Position numbers and translations under genes: made by a program
In this document: positions 1 through 9,167 of the stretch, piece by piece
Layout of the letters: the number at the start of each line of letters is the position of its first letter
Position numbering within the stretch: position 1 is the stretch's first letter
The notes under the pieces: model-generated
Databases searched by the model: none
What the model saw: the letters and a program-made list of their open reading frames with translations, nothing else
Told to the model about the DNA's origin: nothing
Source: Ochrobactrum sp. Q0168
Lineage (GTDB): Bacteria > Pseudomonadota > Alphaproteobacteria > Rhizobiales > Rhizobiaceae
Length of the DNA stretch: 64,000 bases
Assembly (NCBI RefSeq): GCF_016427605.1
Contig: NZ_JAELXQ010000002.1
Location: forward strand, 1-64,000
Direction of reading: 5' to 3'

Positions 1-125
1 AGCTTTCCGCCCTGCAAGGTGGCGATACCGGCGGAATCATAACCGCGATATTCCAGTCGTTTCAGAGCATCGACCAGAAGCGGCGCGACTTCATCCTTGC
101 CTATAATACCGATAATTCCACACAT
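1..125 (-). CDS. glmS: Glutamine-fructose-6-phosphate aminotransferase, N-terminal fragment
   Basis: The reading frame runs off the left edge of the window, so only the first 41 codons are present. The protein begins [10 protein letters not shown] and continues with an [14 protein letters not shown] segment. This is the hallmark N-terminus of GlmS: Cys2 is the nucleophile of the glutaminase domain once Met1 is removed, and the RGYDSAG block is conserved in the family. GlmS makes glucosamine-6-phosphate for peptidoglycan and LPS. It lies on the same strand as rmlACBD, with a 227-bp gap after rmlD in which I see no gene, so it probably has its own promoter there. Confidence 0.93.
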   Translation of the reverse strand, partial: MCGIIGIIGKDEVAPLLVDALKRLEYRGYDSAGIATLQGGK

Positions 126-352
126 GCGTCGCTCCGATAGATGCAATCATCTTCCATTTGTGGACCGGATTTAGTTCCAATAAAACAAAGTCGCAATCAA
201 GTAATTGCATGTATCTCGAATTTGTAGCCAAACGACCTTTTTTTCTGAGCGGATCGGGAAGATATCCCCGCCGACATTGTTGTGGGATAGCAGTTTCCGC
301 AGAACTAAAAGATCACGTGATACTGGCCAACGATGGAAGCCGAGAAGTTTCG

Positions 353-1231
353 CTAAACCAGCCTTGCCACCACATCCCCTAGTGACGACTGCCAATGCGG
401 CATGGTCCAGCCAAATGTCGCGCTGAACTTCTCTGTAGAAAGGCGTGAATTGGCGGGGCGCGTCGCCTTGGTCGGATACTCTGCAGTCGCAATATCCATC
501 ACTTCAGCGGTCGGGCCGCCTTGCTTAGTGCTTTCAGCGAAAATCCCGCGCGCAAAACCGCTCCAGTTGATGTCGCCCGTGCCGACAAGATGATAGACGC
601 CATAACCAGCAAAATCCGGCTTTGCGGCGAGATGATCCGCCACGCGAATGATCGCTTCGGCAATATCGAGCGCTGAAGTGGGATTGCCCCACTGATCGGA
701 CACGACCGACAGGCCGTCGCGGGTTTCAGCGAGACGCAGCATCGTCTTGACGAAATTCTTGCCGAAAGGGCTGTAAACCCAGGCCGTGCGCAAGATGATA
801 TGCCGCGGATGCGCCGTGGCAACCAGCCTTTCGCCTTCAAGCTTGGAGCTGCCATAGACACTGCGGGGACCGGTCGGATCGGTCTCGACATAGGGTCTAT
901 CGCTATCGCCCGCGAAAACATAATCCGTCGACAAATGAATGACCGGAGCGCCGCAGGCTTTCCCCGCCTCCGCAACAGCAGCAGCACCTGCAGCATTCAC
1001 CGCAAAGGCCAGTTCCGGCTCATCCTCGGCCTGATCCACAGCCGTATAGGCCGCAGCCGACACGACGACATCCGGCTTGGCATCGACAATCGCCTTGCGG
1101 ATGGTTGCAGGGTCGGCCAGATCGAGTTCCGGCCGACCCAGAGTAATCACTTCAATATCCGGGCGCTGAGCGGCCTTTTCCAGAAGACTCTGAACGACCT
1201 GCCCTTCCCGCCCGGTGACGACTATCTTCAT
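353..1231 (-). CDS. rfbD: dTDP-4-dehydrorhamnose reductase (RmlD)
   Basis: This 292-residue protein should catalyse the last step of dTDP-L-rhamnose synthesis, the NAD(P)H-dependent reduction of dTDP-4-dehydro-L-rhamnose in the cytoplasm. The N-terminus has a Rossmann glycine motif ([10 protein letters not shown]), and the middle has the YGSSKLEGE segment carrying the catalytic Tyr-x-x-x-Lys of extended SDR enzymes, preceded by STDYVFAG. Its length is normal for RmlD. The start codon overlaps the stop of rmlB by four bases (ATGA), so it is translationally coupled and last in a four-gene operon. Order of the operon is rmlA-C-B-D. Confidence 0.95.
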   Translation of the reverse strand: MKIVVTGREGQVVQSLLEKAAQRPDIEVITLGRPELDLADPATIRKAIVDAKPDVVVSAAAYTAVDQAEDEPELAFAVNAAGAAAVAEAGKACGAPVIHLSTDYVFAGDSDRPYVETDPTGPRSVYGSSKLEGERLVATAHPRHIILRTAWVYSPFGKNFVKTMLRLAETRDGLSVVSDQWGNPTSALDIAEAIIRVADHLAAKPDFAGYGVYHLVGTGDINWSGFARGIFAESTKQGGPTAEVMDIATAEYPTKATRPANSRLSTEKFSATFGWTMPHWQSSLGDVVARLV

Positions 1232-2319
1232 ACCGCACCCGCCTTGGCGACACCGGTCTTGGCTTGACCTCCGCCGAGACGTTCACCGGCATAGGTGCCG
1301 CTGCGGATTGGCTCCCACCACCATGCGTTATCGAGATACCATTGAATGGTCTTTTCAAGGCCGGTTTCGAAAGTTTCCTGCGGCGTCCATCCGAGGTCAC
1401 GCTCAATCTTGGAAGCATCGATGGCGTAACGGCGGTCATGCCCCGGACGATCCGTCACGAATGTGATCAGGTCGCCATATTTTTTGCCATTGGCGCGCGG
1501 GCGCTTCTTGTCGAGAATGGCGCAGATCGTCTCCACGACATTGAGGTTAGTGCGCTCCGAACGTCCGCCAATATTGTAGCTTTCTCCGATTTTGCCAGTC
1601 GTCGCGACCAAAGCCAGCGCGCGGGCGTGATCCTCGACATAAAGCCAGTCACGCACATTCGCCCCTGCCCCGTAAACCGGCAGCGGCTTTTCATCGAGCG
1701 CGTTGAGAATCACCAGCGGAATGAGCTTTTCCGGGAAATGGAACGGGCCGTAATTGTTCGAGCAGTTCGAGAGAACGACCGGCAGACCATAGGTCTCGTG
1801 CCATGCGCGCACCAGATGATCCGACGCAGCCTTCGAAGCCGAATAGGGCGACGATGGCTTATAGGGTGTTTCTTCCGTGAAAATGCCGCTGTCGAACGGC
1901 AGGTCACCGAACACCTCGTCGGTCGAGATGTGGTGGAAGCGGAAGTTAGATTTGCGCGGTTCCGGCAGTTCACGCCAATAGGCAAGCGCCGCGTTGAGCA
2001 GGCGGAACGTACCGATGATATTGGTTTCGATGAACGCCGCCGGACCATCGATGGAACGGTCGACGTGGCTTTCCGCCGCCAGATGCATGACGATATCGAC
2101 ATCATTCGAACGCAGCGTGTCCAGAATTAGATTGTCGTCGCAGATATCGGCCTGCAGGAAACTGTAGTTCGGGTGGTTTTCGATCTGACGCAGCGACGCG
2201 AGATTGCCCGCATAGGTCAGCTTGTCGAGATTGAGAACATTGACCTTCGGGTCAGCGGCCAGATGACGGCACACAGCCGAACCGATGAAGCCTGCACCGC
2301 CAGTGACGAGAATATTCAT
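1228..2319 (-). CDS. rfbB: dTDP-glucose 4,6-dehydratase (RmlB)
   Basis: Second enzyme of the dTDP-L-rhamnose pathway, converting dTDP-glucose to dTDP-4-keto-6-deoxyglucose with tightly bound NAD. The N-terminus shows the Rossmann motif [11 protein letters not shown]. Further on are [21 protein letters not shown] and the catalytic [10 protein letters not shown] segment (Tyr-x-x-x-Lys), all typical of RmlB. The open frame reaches a TTG at 2331, but I place the start at the ATG at 2319, because a GAGGAA ribosome-binding site sits four bases upstream of it; this gives 363 residues. It begins just after the rmlC stop and its own stop overlaps rmlD. Confidence 0.95.
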   Translation of the reverse strand: MNILVTGGAGFIGSAVCRHLAADPKVNVLNLDKLTYAGNLASLRQIENHPNYSFLQADICDDNLILDTLRSNDVDIVMHLAAESHVDRSIDGPAAFIETNIIGTFRLLNAALAYWRELPEPRKSNFRFHHISTDEVFGDLPFDSGIFTEETPYKPSSPYSASKAASDHLVRAWHETYGLPVVLSNCSNNYGPFHFPEKLIPLVILNALDEKPLPVYGAGANVRDWLYVEDHARALALVATTGKIGESYNIGGRSERTNLNVVETICAILDKKRPRANGKKYGDLITFVTDRPGHDRRYAIDASKIERDLGWTPQETFETGLEKTIQWYLDNAWWWEPIRSGTYAGERLGGGQAKTGVAKAGAV

Positions 2320-2327
2320 ATCATTCC

Positions 2328-2879
2328 TCAAGCAAAGGTTTCTGCATCGGCAAGCAACGGCGCGTTCCTATCCTTATCCGACAGTTGTATACCGGAAGCG
2401 GAAATCGGCCAGTCTATACCGATAGCGGGATCGTCAAAACGGATCGAGCGATCATGTTCCGGCGAATAGTAATCCGTGACTTTGTAGACGACTTCGGTGT
2501 TCTCAACGAGCGTCATGAAACCATGGGCAAAGCCTTTGGGAACCAAAATCTGGTTCCACTTGTCAGCCGAGACATCCTGCGCGACCCACTTCCCGAAAGT
2601 CGGCGAGCTTTTACGAATATCGACCGCAACATCTAGGATTGCACCGCGAACAACGCGGAGCAGTTTATCCTGAGCAAATGGTGGCAGTTGATAATGAAGA
2701 CCACGCACTACTCCCTTGGCCGCCGAAAAGGAGTGGTTGTCCTGAACAAAATGGAAGTCAATACCCGCATCACTGAACGCCTTGGCCTTGTAGGTTTCGG
2801 AGAAGAACCCACGATCATCACCGAACTTTCGTGGAAGTATCTCAAAAACACCATCTAAACCTAAAGGGCGGACTTCCAT
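2328..2879 (-). CDS. rfbC: dTDP-4-dehydrorhamnose 3,5-epimerase (RmlC)
   Basis: This 183-residue cupin enzyme epimerises C3 and C5 of the 4-keto sugar in rhamnose synthesis. It has the family's opening [16 protein letters not shown], the [20 protein letters not shown] segment that carries the catalytic histidine, and the [12 protein letters not shown] motif. Length matches the family. Its ATG shares one base with the TAA stop of rmlA (TAATG), so the two are translationally coupled. The gene is second in the rmlACBD operon. Confidence 0.95.
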   Translation of the reverse strand: MEVRPLGLDGVFEILPRKFGDDRGFFSETYKAKAFSDAGIDFHFVQDNHSFSAAKGVVRGLHYQLPPFAQDKLLRVVRGAILDVAVDIRKSSPTFGKWVAQDVSADKWNQILVPKGFAHGFMTLVENTEVVYKVTDYYSPEHDRSIRFDDPAIGIDWPISASGIQLSDKDRNAPLLADAETFA

Positions 2880-3760
2880 TAAATTTTCCCTAGTTCGTCA
2901 ACACGTCGGCGCAAATAAGCTGCATACTCGGTTTTACCAAGCTTGGCTGCACGTTCCAACACCGCTTCACTGCTCAGCCAGCCCTTATCCAGACCGATTT
3001 CCTCTGGACAAGCTATCTTGATACCCTGTCGCTTTTCGATCGTTTGAACAAATGACGACGCTTCGTGAAGGCTATCGTGTGTACCTGTATCCAGCCAGGC
3101 ATAACCGCGCCCGAATCGCTGAACGTTTAACTCACCACGTTCGAGATAAACATTATTGACAGTAGTAATTTCCAGCTCCCCCCTAGCGGAAGGTCTGATT
3201 GAGCGCGCGATATCGACAACTTGATTGTCGTAAAAATACAGACCGGTGACAGCCCAATGGGACTTTGGCTTTTCCGGTTTCTCTTCAATCGATATTGCTT
3301 GACCTGTCTTGTTATCAAAGTCCACCACACCATAACGCTGCGGATCATCAACGCGGTAAGCGAAAACAGTTCCGCCTTTCATTGGTTGCGAAGAGAGCTG
3401 AGACAATTTTGAAAGGCCATCACCGAAGTAGATGTTATCGCCAAGGATCATCGCAACGCTGTCGTCGCCGATGAACTCTCTACCAATGATGAAAGCTTCG
3501 GCCAAACCATTAGGATGCGCTTGTTCGGCATATGAGAAATTCACTCCAAATTCTGAGCCATCGCCGAGCAATTTCTGAAACAGGGGCAAGTCATGCGGTG
3601 TCGAGATGATCAAAATATCCTGAATGCCCGCGAGCATAAGCACACTCAAGGGATAATAGATCATCGGCTTATCATAAATCGGCAAAATCTGCTTTGAGAC
3701 CGCGATTGTTAAAGGGTACAGTCTCGTACCACTACCACCAGCGAGAATAATTCCTTTCAT
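2879..3760 (-). CDS. rfbA: Glucose-1-phosphate thymidylyltransferase (RmlA)
   Basis: First enzyme of the pathway: it joins glucose-1-phosphate and dTTP to give dTDP-glucose, and is usually inhibited by dTDP-rhamnose. The 293-residue protein starts [18 protein letters not shown], the nucleotidyltransferase signature (GGSGTRLYP), followed by [18 protein letters not shown] and later LGDNIYFG and [20 protein letters not shown]. These are close to diagnostic for RmlA. It is first in the rml operon. The 121-bp gap to the divergent GT2 gene at 3882 must hold the operon promoter. Confidence 0.96.
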   Translation of the reverse strand: MKGIILAGGSGTRLYPLTIAVSKQILPIYDKPMIYYPLSVLMLAGIQDILIISTPHDLPLFQKLLGDGSEFGVNFSYAEQAHPNGLAEAFIIGREFIGDDSVAMILGDNIYFGDGLSKLSQLSSQPMKGGTVFAYRVDDPQRYGVVDFDNKTGQAISIEEKPEKPKSHWAVTGLYFYDNQVVDIARSIRPSARGELEITTVNNVYLERGELNVQRFGRGYAWLDTGTHDSLHEASSFVQTIEKRQGIKIACPEEIGLDKGWLSSEAVLERAAKLGKTEYAAYLRRRVDELGKI

Positions 3761-3881
3761 GCGATTTCACATCCTATCATCTTACTTCTTTCGCTTCGTC
3801 ATATAAGCACGTACCGTGCCTAAGATGATGGCTTCCTTTTGACAACCGCCAGACCCACGTGGCGAACCGAGAATTCAAAGA

Positions 3882-4718
3882 ATGACCTATTGCTCTTCAG
3901 CTGCTGATCCTCAAATCAATAAGCAGCCATTGCTCACGATTTCAATCGTTACATTTAATCCGGACTTCGCTGAATTTAAAAAAACTCTGGATAGCCTACA
4001 AACTGCACTGCAGGCTTTTTCATCCGACTCTTTCTCAATCACAATTGTGGACAACTCCTCTCGTGATGACGTCGCCTCATTTTTGCTGCGCTGCTATCCT
4101 AAATTACCAGTTACTCTAATTCAGGGACAGGGGAATATCGGCTTTGGCAGGGCTCATAATCTTGCAATGCGCGAGATGGGTGAGTTTCACCTCATTCTGA
4201 ATCCGGATATCCAGCTTGATCCTGATGCGCTCATAAATGCAGTTGCATTTATGAGAACTCATGAAAATTGTGGGCTATTGAGCCCTCATGCCACCTGGCC
4301 AAATGAGAAACGACAATATTTATGCAAAAGCTATCCGGCTGTATTTGACTTACTTCTAAGAGGTTTTGCGCCCCAGCTAGTTCGCACGTTTTTCTCTGCA
4401 CGCTTGGCACGATATGAATTGCAGGCTGAAACACAAAACGCCGTCTTCTGGAATCCTCCCATAGTGAGCGGATGCTTCATGTTCTTTAGACGCGCTACTT
4501 TAAGAAATACGGGCGGCTTCAGTGATAAATACTTTCTATATTTCGAGGATTTTGATCTCTCCCTAAGATCAAGAAAAATTGCCAATACAGCTTATGTACC
4601 AATGATACGAGTAGTACATGCGGGGGGACATGCTTCGAAGAAGGGGCACTGGCATATAAAAATTTTCATCCAGTCCGCCATGACATTTTATAGAACCCAT
4701 GGGCTTAGATTATTTTAG
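3882..4718 (+). CDS. Family 2 glycosyltransferase, probable rhamnosyltransferase-like
   Basis: A 278-residue GT-A fold glycosyltransferase. The N-terminal TISIVTFNPDFAEF block and TIVDNSSRDD are the nucleotide-sugar binding start of GT2 enzymes, GQGNIGFGRAHN follows, and LILNPDIQLDPDAL carries the metal-binding Asp-x-Asp equivalent. SGCFMFFRRATL and FLYFEDFDLSLR complete the acceptor-side motifs (ED near residue 225). No membrane segment is evident. It is divergent from rmlA and AT-rich. Its position beside rml genes makes a rhamnosyl or related transferase in O-chain synthesis likely, but the exact donor and linkage cannot be read from the sequence. Confidence 0.85.
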   Translation: MTYCSSAADPQINKQPLLTISIVTFNPDFAEFKKTLDSLQTALQAFSSDSFSITIVDNSSRDDVASFLLRCYPKLPVTLIQGQGNIGFGRAHNLAMREMGEFHLILNPDIQLDPDALINAVAFMRTHENCGLLSPHATWPNEKRQYLCKSYPAVFDLLLRGFAPQLVRTFFSARLARYELQAETQNAVFWNPPIVSGCFMFFRRATLRNTGGFSDKYFLYFEDFDLSLRSRKIANTAYVPMIRVVHAGGHASKKGHWHIKIFIQSAMTFYRTHGLRLF

Positions 4719-5143
4719 TTTACAGCAGAGACCGAAGAAGGCACATCGAATGAAGAGATTCCGATTATATTATACTTCGATTTAGGCAACCCGCTTCGTT
4801 GGTGAACGATTCCACCATTGACGCCCCCCAAAAAAGAACTCGGCCACCCGTGCAAGACAAATCTGCTGAGCATGGTGAATGGGTGTTCCTTCTATTTTTT
4901 CACTGGCGTGCTGAGTAGCGACATGCAGATCGAAGAGGCGAACAACTCCTCTATCGGCAACAAAAAAATCAAGCTTCGCCTGCCAGAACGATTGGCCGCG
5001 GGTGACAAACCATCTTCTGCTCGGCTCATTTCTATCCGTTCTATTATGTGAGACCGAATCAGACACTAGCGAGGCCTGGCAATCGACAAACGCCACCATG
5101 GCTCCTTGGCTATACGTCCATCGCAGCTGTCACTGGCATGTTT
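4719..5143. other. Gene-free stretch between two glycosyltransferases
   Basis: This 425-bp stretch separates the 3' ends of two convergent genes. It contains a short minus frame (4782-5099, 105 codons) and an overlapping plus frame, neither with a recognisable motif or ribosome-binding site. It may be a decayed gene or insertion-sequence remnant, but I cannot name one. Confidence 0.4.
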
Positions 5144-6151
5144 CTATTCTTGAGGCGCTGAATTGCCCCGAAAGTAGCTCGCCAATATCTTGTCAGAACT
5201 ACGGTCGACAAAATTGTAAAGCGGCTTTCCGTGGGTATCCATAATGAGAATCGAGATGTACTCGATTACTAATCCTGTGAGGAAAATGGATACTCCACCG
5301 AAGAACATGATCGTAATCATCAGTGAGGCCCATCCGGTCACAGGCATCATCGACGGATCAATAAGCTTAGTCACGATCACAACAAATGAGAAAAGAAATG
5401 CGAGGCACACAGCCAATCCACCTACCGCACTTCCAATGCGCAAAGCCTTCACTTGCGTTGAGAATAGAAGACGGCGGGCGTGGCTGAACAGACTTTTGAG
5501 ATTGTAACCGCTCTTTCCAGTTACGATATATCGGTCATCCTTCAAAAGCATCGTGACATTTGAGACCCGCTGCGTAAACCACGAAAGGGCCATATCGAAA
5601 TAGGTGCTATGGCCACATGCCTGCGAAGCCTCACGAGCTACGCTGCCACGAATAAGCCGAAAGCTGTTGAATACAGTGATGTTTCTATTGCCACTCAGAC
5701 GGACCATCAAAGACTTGAAAGTTTTCGACGTCCAATCACGCAAAAAACTCTGATGCACAGCCTCTTCCGGGTTTGCGTAAACAATATCGCAACCCAGCTT
5801 AACAGCTTTCTCCAAAAGGCCCTCAACCTCCTCGGGAGGATGCTGCAGATCTTCATCCATTGTCACCACCCAATCGCCGGTGCTCTTCATTATGCCCGCG
5901 ACAGTGGCCGCATGCTGTCCGTAGTTCCGTGACAAATGAAGGGGCTTTACCCAATCGAATTCAGATCCTAGATCATCAATGATCGTACCAGACGCATCCT
6001 TCGCCCCATCCTCCACGAAGATCAACTCGGACACCTGAAAAGGCGCACCCGCGTCGGTCAGCTTCGAACGTACACGAGCCACGCGCTCGCAGAGCTGCCG
6101 TAAATAAGCCTCCCCAGAATAAACTGGCACGACAATGGAAATAAAAATCAT
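5144..6151 (-). CDS. GtrB-like bactoprenol glycosyltransferase (GT2 with C-terminal membrane anchor)
   Basis: A 335-residue GT2 enzyme starting MIFISIVVPVYSGEAYL, with LIFVEDGAKDASG, LSRNYGQHAA and VVTMDEDLQHPPEE (the Asp-x-Asp region). The C-terminal third has two long hydrophobic segments (about residues 228-252 and 263-288), the architecture of GtrB/dolichol-phosphate-mannose-synthase-like enzymes that load a sugar onto undecaprenyl phosphate at the inner membrane. The open frame extends upstream to 6247, but that part overlaps the divergent gtrA gene, and the GT2 fold starts at the ATG at 6151. It is transcribed away from gtrA and the gtr-type gene, unlike the usual gtrA-gtrB-gtrX operon. 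Confidence 0.85.
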   Translation of the reverse strand: MIFISIVVPVYSGEAYLRQLCERVARVRSKLTDAGAPFQVSELIFVEDGAKDASGTIIDDLGSEFDWVKPLHLSRNYGQHAATVAGIMKSTGDWVVTMDEDLQHPPEEVEGLLEKAVKLGCDIVYANPEEAVHQSFLRDWTSKTFKSLMVRLSGNRNITVFNSFRLIRGSVAREASQACGHSTYFDMALSWFTQRVSNVTMLLKDDRYIVTGKSGYNLKSLFSHARRLLFSTQVKALRIGSAVGGLAVCLAFLFSFVVIVTKLIDPSMMPVTGWASLMITIMFFGGVSIFLTGLVIEYISILIMDTHGKPLYNFVDRSSDKILASYFRGNSAPQE

Positions 6152-6229
6152 ATTAAGCCCCGAAATTCGCTTGTCCAGTTGCTTAACAACTGTCAGAAGC
6201 AGCATCAAACGAATTCTAACGGGCGCGCA

Positions 6230-6601
6230 ATGAATGTGATAATGCAATTCGGGCGGTTTGGGTTGGTTGGCTTACTCAACACGTTCATCACGCTTCTGGT
6301 TATTGCGGTTCTGACATGGCTCGGAGCTTCCCCGTTTGTAGCCAATGCCGCTGGATACGTTGCCGGACTTGTAAATAGCTACTTTGGAAACATGAAATGG
6401 ACATTCAGATCCGAAAGCAGTTGGACAAGGACCCTTCGTTTTCTAGTAGCCTTCGGTATCTGTTATGCCGTTAACGTCTACGTATTGCATCTATCGTTAC
6501 CGCTGGCTCAATACCAAGTCCTAATGCCACAGGTGGTGGCAATGACGTCATATACGGTATTGTTTTTCATTCTTTCACGGGCTTGGGTGTTTAAAAAGTG
6601 A
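6230..6601 (+). CDS. GtrA family membrane protein (undecaprenyl-linked sugar flippase)
   Basis: A 123-residue protein with four hydrophobic helices and the family features FGRFGLVGLLNT near the N-terminus, VNSYFGNMKWTF in the middle, and the C-terminal FILSRAWVFKK. GtrA proteins are thought to flip undecaprenyl-phosphate-sugar to the periplasmic face. I use the ATG at 6230 rather than the frame-opening codon at 6179 because the GtrA fold starts there and the length is then typical. It is followed 124 bp downstream by the large membrane protein at 6726 and faces the gtrB-like gene, so the three probably form a glycosylation module. Confidence 0.85.
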   Translation: MNVIMQFGRFGLVGLLNTFITLLVIAVLTWLGASPFVANAAGYVAGLVNSYFGNMKWTFRSESSWTRTLRFLVAFGICYAVNVYVLHLSLPLAQYQVLMPQVVAMTSYTVLFFILSRAWVFKK

Positions 6602-6725
6602 ACAACACTAAATTCACCAATGTGGTTGGCATATCTGGCTATATTGCACGGGCGACCTCCTTCTTTTACAAAAAGATGGCTGCGTATCAGCGATTTGATC
6701 GGGTGAACATTCTAGGGCATTTAAA

Positions 6726-8162
6726 ATGATGAATAACGGTAAGAATTTCTACACGCATTTATTTCTATCTGTTCTGTTCCTTTTATCCGTGATCTGGCTT
6801 TTTCTAGGAGTGTTTAGCCCCGATGACATTTACCAGAATACGCGGTCAGCGACTGATTTTTCATCTATTCAAACTCATTGGAACAATTTTCGTTATTTCA
6901 TTGTATTGATTTCTCAACCCTTTTTGAAAACAGGCATACACTATAATGACGTCTTTTATCTGTGGGTATCGTCACTAATAATAGGAATTTTTCTTACTTG
7001 CTATGCAGTCCTACGTTACTCAGAATTACCTATTTCAAATCTACCTTACTTTATAGTTCTGGTAGCCGTTCATGGGTATTTTACAAACATATTCTACTAC
7101 CCGATGTCCTACTCTGTTTTCGGATTTGGTTTTATTTTTATTGCGTTAGCCATCCTATCGTTGATGAAACCTGGAGCGATGTGGGCAGTTGTTGCTGGGA
7201 TACTAGTTGCCCTGTCTCTAATGTCTTATCAGCCGGCTGCACTTATTATTCTATTCGCAGCATCGTTGTCAGCTATTAACAAGTGGCTGCGAGGCCCCAT
7301 CGATACGTCGAAGCTGTTCCAGGATGTTATCCGGGCACCAATCGCTTTTGTGTTGGGGGCAGCGCTCTTTCTTCTGTCTGTAAAACTCTTTTCAGATGGA
7401 CATGGGCGAGCAATAGCCCCAAAGAACCTAATAACGAACCTGCCCGTCTACTTCTCCGCCTTGAATGAAATTCTTTTTGGTATCACAGCGGTTAATAATA
7501 TATATCCAGTAATTCAGCGGCTAGTCTTTTTAATCGTGAACTTAACGACCATCGTGGCTCTTGTTCTGCACTTCAGAAAGGCTTCTGCAAGCGGAGGAGT
7601 AATGGCTCTGGCGGCTCTAGCCTGCGCCTTTTTGATTTTTCCCAGCCCATTAAATCTATTTTCTGATTTATTCTGGCCTTCTCCAAGAAGCATATCCGCC
7701 TCCGTTTTCTTTGAACTTGGCTTGCTGTTCGTCATCACAGGGCACTTTAAACGCCACCTGAATAACCGGCTGATTCTTTTAGCTTTTAGTATGTTTATCG
7801 CAGCGTCAGCAGTCCATCAGATGAATGTTTTCGCCGGGGCCAAATCCCAAAACCTTGTTGACCAATTTGCGGCGAAGCAAATTTTGTCTGCGATAAATGA
7901 CATCACCCCAATCACGCCAGAGACCGGTATAGCTGTAGTTAGTACGTGGAAGAATGGTGCGAAAATGAATCCATATGTGTCTATGGACAATGGACTGTCG
8001 GCCTTCGACACAACCTGGAGCAACAACTCTGTCCTTTGGCTGGCTAGCCCCGTGAAATACAAACAAGTCCCTCCCCCTGCTGGCGCATGCGCAAATCATA
8101 AAGAACCACGCTTCTGGGAAATCGAGCAGCGAGATGGCGTTTTCGTAGTCTGTATGAGGTAG
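6726..8162 (+). CDS. GtrII-like polytopic glucosyltransferase (O-antigen modifying)
   Basis: A 478-residue protein with about ten hydrophobic helices and a soluble C-terminal tail of about 90 residues. The N-terminal layout is a short cytoplasmic stretch, a first helix, then a periplasmic loop beginning FSPDDIYQN with acidic residues. This matches the GtrII/glucosyltransferase-domain proteins that transfer a bactoprenol-linked sugar to O-antigen in the periplasm. Placement next to GtrA and GtrB homologues supports this. The sugar added cannot be predicted. The coding sequence is strongly AT-rich, which suggests horizontal origin. It ends 130 bp before the IS66 left end. Confidence 0.72.
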   Translation: MMNNGKNFYTHLFLSVLFLLSVIWLFLGVFSPDDIYQNTRSATDFSSIQTHWNNFRYFIVLISQPFLKTGIHYNDVFYLWVSSLIIGIFLTCYAVLRYSELPISNLPYFIVLVAVHGYFTNIFYYPMSYSVFGFGFIFIALAILSLMKPGAMWAVVAGILVALSLMSYQPAALIILFAASLSAINKWLRGPIDTSKLFQDVIRAPIAFVLGAALFLLSVKLFSDGHGRAIAPKNLITNLPVYFSALNEILFGITAVNNIYPVIQRLVFLIVNLTTIVALVLHFRKASASGGVMALAALACAFLIFPSPLNLFSDLFWPSPRSISASVFFELGLLFVITGHFKRHLNNRLILLAFSMFIAASAVHQMNVFAGAKSQNLVDQFAAKQILSAINDITPITPETGIAVVSTWKNGAKMNPYVSMDNGLSAFDTTWSNNSVLWLASPVKYKQVPPPAGACANHKEPRFWEIEQRDGVFVVCMR

Positions 8163-8284
8163 AGTTATCGTTTACCACCGGACAGCCATTTAATGAGATT
8201 ACAATCCCTTGTAGTCGCCTACTGTCAGAACTGGCAACCCAAACCTTCAAGCCTGAGACGCACCCGTCAACACACCTCCACGCA

Positions 8285-8292
8285 CTTGCTGC
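8285..8292 (+). repeat. IS66 target-site duplication, left copy
   Basis: The eight bases CTTGCTGC directly precede the left inverted repeat and are repeated exactly at 10803-10810 after the right inverted repeat. Confidence 0.93.
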
Positions 8293-8312
8293 GTAAGCCC
8301 ACGGTGAAGGCC
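8293..8312 (+). repeat. IS66 left inverted repeat
   Basis: It reads GTAAGCCCACGGTGAAGGCC and pairs with the reverse complement of 10783-10802 with two mismatches (positions 8 and 9). Confidence 0.92.
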
Positions 8313-8370
8313 GTCTTGCGATGACGGCCTGCTGACTGCCAGTCCTAGTGGTAACACTAGGAGTAGTCAT

Positions 8371-8778
8371 ATGACGGAGCATCCAATTGAGGTGATCACG
8401 TCCGTGGAGCGCCGTCGGCGCTGGTCACGCGAAGATAAAGAGCGCCTCGTCGCTGCCTGCTTTGAGCCATACGCGGTAATCTCCGAGATTGCCCGCGCGG
8501 CCGGCATCCATGTCAGCCAGTTGTTCCGTTGGCGCAAAGAGCTTTGCCGGATCGAGGAGCCAAGGTCTGATACGGCGACTTTGGTGCCGGTGATCGTATC
8601 CGAGGCCGCTTCGACAGTCTCTCCCGTTCAGCTGGAAGCGCCCACCACATCCCATCCTCGTCGGATGCGCAGCGATGTAACGATCGAGCTCGGCCGGGGC
8701 CGTCGGGTCCGCGTGGATAGTGATATTGACACGGACGCGCTTGGCCGGATTCTCGATTGCGTATTGGGTCCGCGATGA
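8371..8778 (+). CDS. tnpA: IS66 family accessory protein TnpA
   Basis: A 135-residue protein with the IS66 OrfA layout: RRRRWSREDKERLVAACFE at the N-terminus, then a helix-turn-helix of the kind found in transposase OrfA proteins (ISEIARAAGIHVSQLFRWRKEL, about residues 38-59), and a variable C-terminus. It would bind the element's ends or regulate transposition. Its stop overlaps the tnpB start by four bases (ATGA). It appears intact. Confidence 0.93.
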   Translation: MTEHPIEVITSVERRRRWSREDKERLVAACFEPYAVISEIARAAGIHVSQLFRWRKELCRIEEPRSDTATLVPVIVSEAASTVSPVQLEAPTTSHPRRMRSDVTIELGRGRRVRVDSDIDTDALGRILDCVLGPR

Positions 8779-9122
8779 TCCCGGTTCCTGTTGGCGTGAA
8801 GGTCTGGCTGGCCACGGGCTATACGGACATGCGCAAGAGCTTCCCCGGTCTGTCGTTGATGGTGCAGGAGGCGCTGAAGCGTGATCCGATGTGTGGACAC
8901 CTGTTCGTATTCCGCGGCCGCGGCGGTGGCCTGATCAAGGTGATCTGGCATGACGGCCAGGGCGCTTGCCTGTTCACGAAGAAGCTGGAGCGTGGCCGCT
9001 TCATCTGGCCATCAGCGGCCGATAGCACGGTGGTGATCACACCTGCGCAGCTCGGTTATCTGCTGGAAGGTATCGACTGGCGGATGCCGCAAAAGACCTG
9101 GCGGCCGACGTCGGCCGGATAA
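8775..9122 (+). CDS. tnpB: IS66 family accessory protein TnpB
   Basis: A 115-residue protein starting MIPVPVGVKVWLATGYTDMRKSF with RDPMCGHLFVFRGR, LIKVIWHDGQGACLFTKKLERGRF and YLLEGIDWR, the near-invariant sequence of IS66 OrfB (TnpB). It is required for IS66 transposition in family members, though its biochemical role is not settled. The start at 8775 is fixed by the ATGA overlap with tnpA; the longer frame opening at 8757 is less likely. It appears intact. Confidence 0.95.
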   Translation: MIPVPVGVKVWLATGYTDMRKSFPGLSLMVQEALKRDPMCGHLFVFRGRGGGLIKVIWHDGQGACLFTKKLERGRFIWPSAADSTVVITPAQLGYLLEGIDWRMPQKTWRPTSAG

Positions 9123-9167
9123 GCAAAAACACTGGAATGATGGGGTCAAATATGATTCCATCCTGTC

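Noticed and set aside
1264-2130. A 288-codon plus frame antisense to rmlB
   Set aside because: It is a shadow of a well-supported enzyme gene.
4782-5099. A 105-codon minus frame between glycosyltransferases
   Set aside because: No motif, no ribosome-binding site and no matching neighbour; at best a decayed gene.
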